A DNA stretch of 23,057 nt from an uncultured Succinivibrio sp. (GTDB lineage Bacteria; Pseudomonadota; Gammaproteobacteria; Enterobacterales; Succinivibrionaceae), in the NCBI GenBank assembly GCA_900754255.1, contig CAAECI010000014.1, positions 1 to 23,057 on the forward strand, in the 5' to 3' direction. The translations under genes and the position numbers were made by a program. The notes below the pieces were generated by a model. That model was not told the origin of the DNA. It saw only the letters and a program-made list of their open reading frames with translations, and did no database searches. The number at the start of each line of letters is the position of its first letter. Within the stretch, counting starts at the first letter, position 1. Below, piece by piece: positions 22,811-23,057 of the stretch.

Positions 22811-22852
22811 GTATTCTAACACATACATACATGCATGTATGTGTTAGAATAC
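22811..22852. promoter_or_regulatory. AcrR-like operator with divergent extended -10 promoters
   Basis: The outer arms gtattctaacacatacat (22811-22828) and atgtatgtgttagaatac (22835-22852) are an exact 18-bp inverted repeat around 6 nt. Inside lies a second perfect 18-bp palindrome, acatacatgcatgtatgt (22825-22842), centred 2 bp to the right. The ACATACAT/ATGTATGT arms resemble the inverted repeat bound by E. coli AcrR (TACATACAT arms). Each outer arm also reads TGT-TAGAAT outward, an extended -10 with 5 of 6 matches. The minus copy at 22821-22813 serves acrR, with a predicted leader of about 15 nt that contains AGGAGGT. The plus copy at 22842-22850 points to an unseen divergent gene to the right. 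Confidence 0.78.
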
Positions 22853-23057
22853 AAGTACGTTTTAAACATATGCCGATCTTTGAAATATCCGGCTTAATAA
22901 AACGAAAAAGGGACGGACGCTTTTTTTTTACATTAATGAAGAATTCATAAGTCTGATTTTTTCCTATGCATTTTTTGTAACTATTCAGAACCCCATATGA
23001 TTTTCTGATTGTTACTACCCGAAACACTGGCTTACACAGCCCGTGTGTTCTTGAAAA
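22853..23057 (+). other. leader region of an unseen divergent gene
   Basis: These 205 bp lie downstream of the predicted plus-strand promoter and hold no convincing gene. A 26-codon ORF (22870-22950) has no ribosome site. A long T-run occurs at about 22920-22929, and a small acaca/tgtgt inverted repeat near the edge. If an efflux operon such as acrAB follows, its start lies past 23057. Confidence 0.4.

Noticed and set aside
22870..22950. 26-codon plus-strand ORF starting MPIFEISGLIKRK, just after the predicted divergent promoter
   Set aside because: No ribosome site and no recognisable leader-peptide features; kept only as part of the leader region.
22803..23027. 74-codon minus-strand ORF upstream of acrR
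   Set aside because: It runs through the operator palindrome, has low-complexity composition and resembles no family I know; its sequence is explained by the regulatory region.
1..23057. Mobile elements, CRISPR arrays, defence or toxin systems, tRNA and rRNA genes
   Set aside because: No transposase, phage gene, regularly spaced repeats, clover-leaf or rRNA-like sequence seen; XerC is the housekeeping recombinase by position and motifs.

Overview
The window looks like chromosomal core from an AT-rich gammaproteobacterium. The clearest signs are a class I (enterobacterial-type) adenylate cyclase divergent from hemX-hemY, the order lptM-lysA-dapF-xerC-yigB-uvrD, a neighbouring yihG and dsbA, an ilvE-ilvD-ilvA cluster, and an AcrR-type regulator. 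Synteny resembles Enterobacterales, Aeromonadales and Vibrionales, but several expected neighbours are missing (hemC/hemD, cyaY, yigA, ilvG/ilvM, srkA). The low GC and gene loss would suit a host-associated anaerobe such as Succinivibrionaceae. That placement is inference, not something the sequence proves.

Layout. (1) 1-8111, minus strand: an MsbA-like ABC exporter, then lptM (38-aa lipoprotein), lysA, dapF, xerC, yigB and uvrD, the last cut by the window edge. dapF/xerC and xerC/yigB overlap by a few bases, so lysA-dapF-xerC-yigB looks like one translationally coupled unit. It combines the last steps of lysine/meso-diaminopimelate metabolism with chromosome dimer resolution and a HAD phosphatase. 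(2) 8359-13739: cyaA (minus) diverges from hemX-hemY (plus). The 369-bp region between them carries a CRP-like site and a sigma70-like promoter for hemX. (3) 13788-18626, minus strand: ilvE, an intrinsic terminator, ilvD, ilvA and a small unknown exported protein. (4) 18914-19828, plus: a YihG-type acyltransferase with a strong AT-rich inverted repeat just upstream. (5) 19910-21555, minus: a squalene/phytoene-synthase-family enzyme followed 2 nt later by dsbA. (6) 21666-22169, plus: a YciA-type acyl-CoA thioesterase. (7) 22201-22791, minus: an AcrR/TetR repressor with a 42-bp operator/promoter palindrome upstream. The palindrome predicts a divergent target gene beyond the right edge.

Most of the DNA is ordinary housekeeping, and I found no phage, IS element, CRISPR array, tRNA, rRNA or defence island. 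The points worth a second look are the isoprenoid synthase-dsbA coupling, the terminator that ilvD and ilvA must be read through, hemXY without hemCD, the symmetric acrR operator/promoter element, the operator-like repeat before yihG, and an unrecognised exported protein in the ilv operon.
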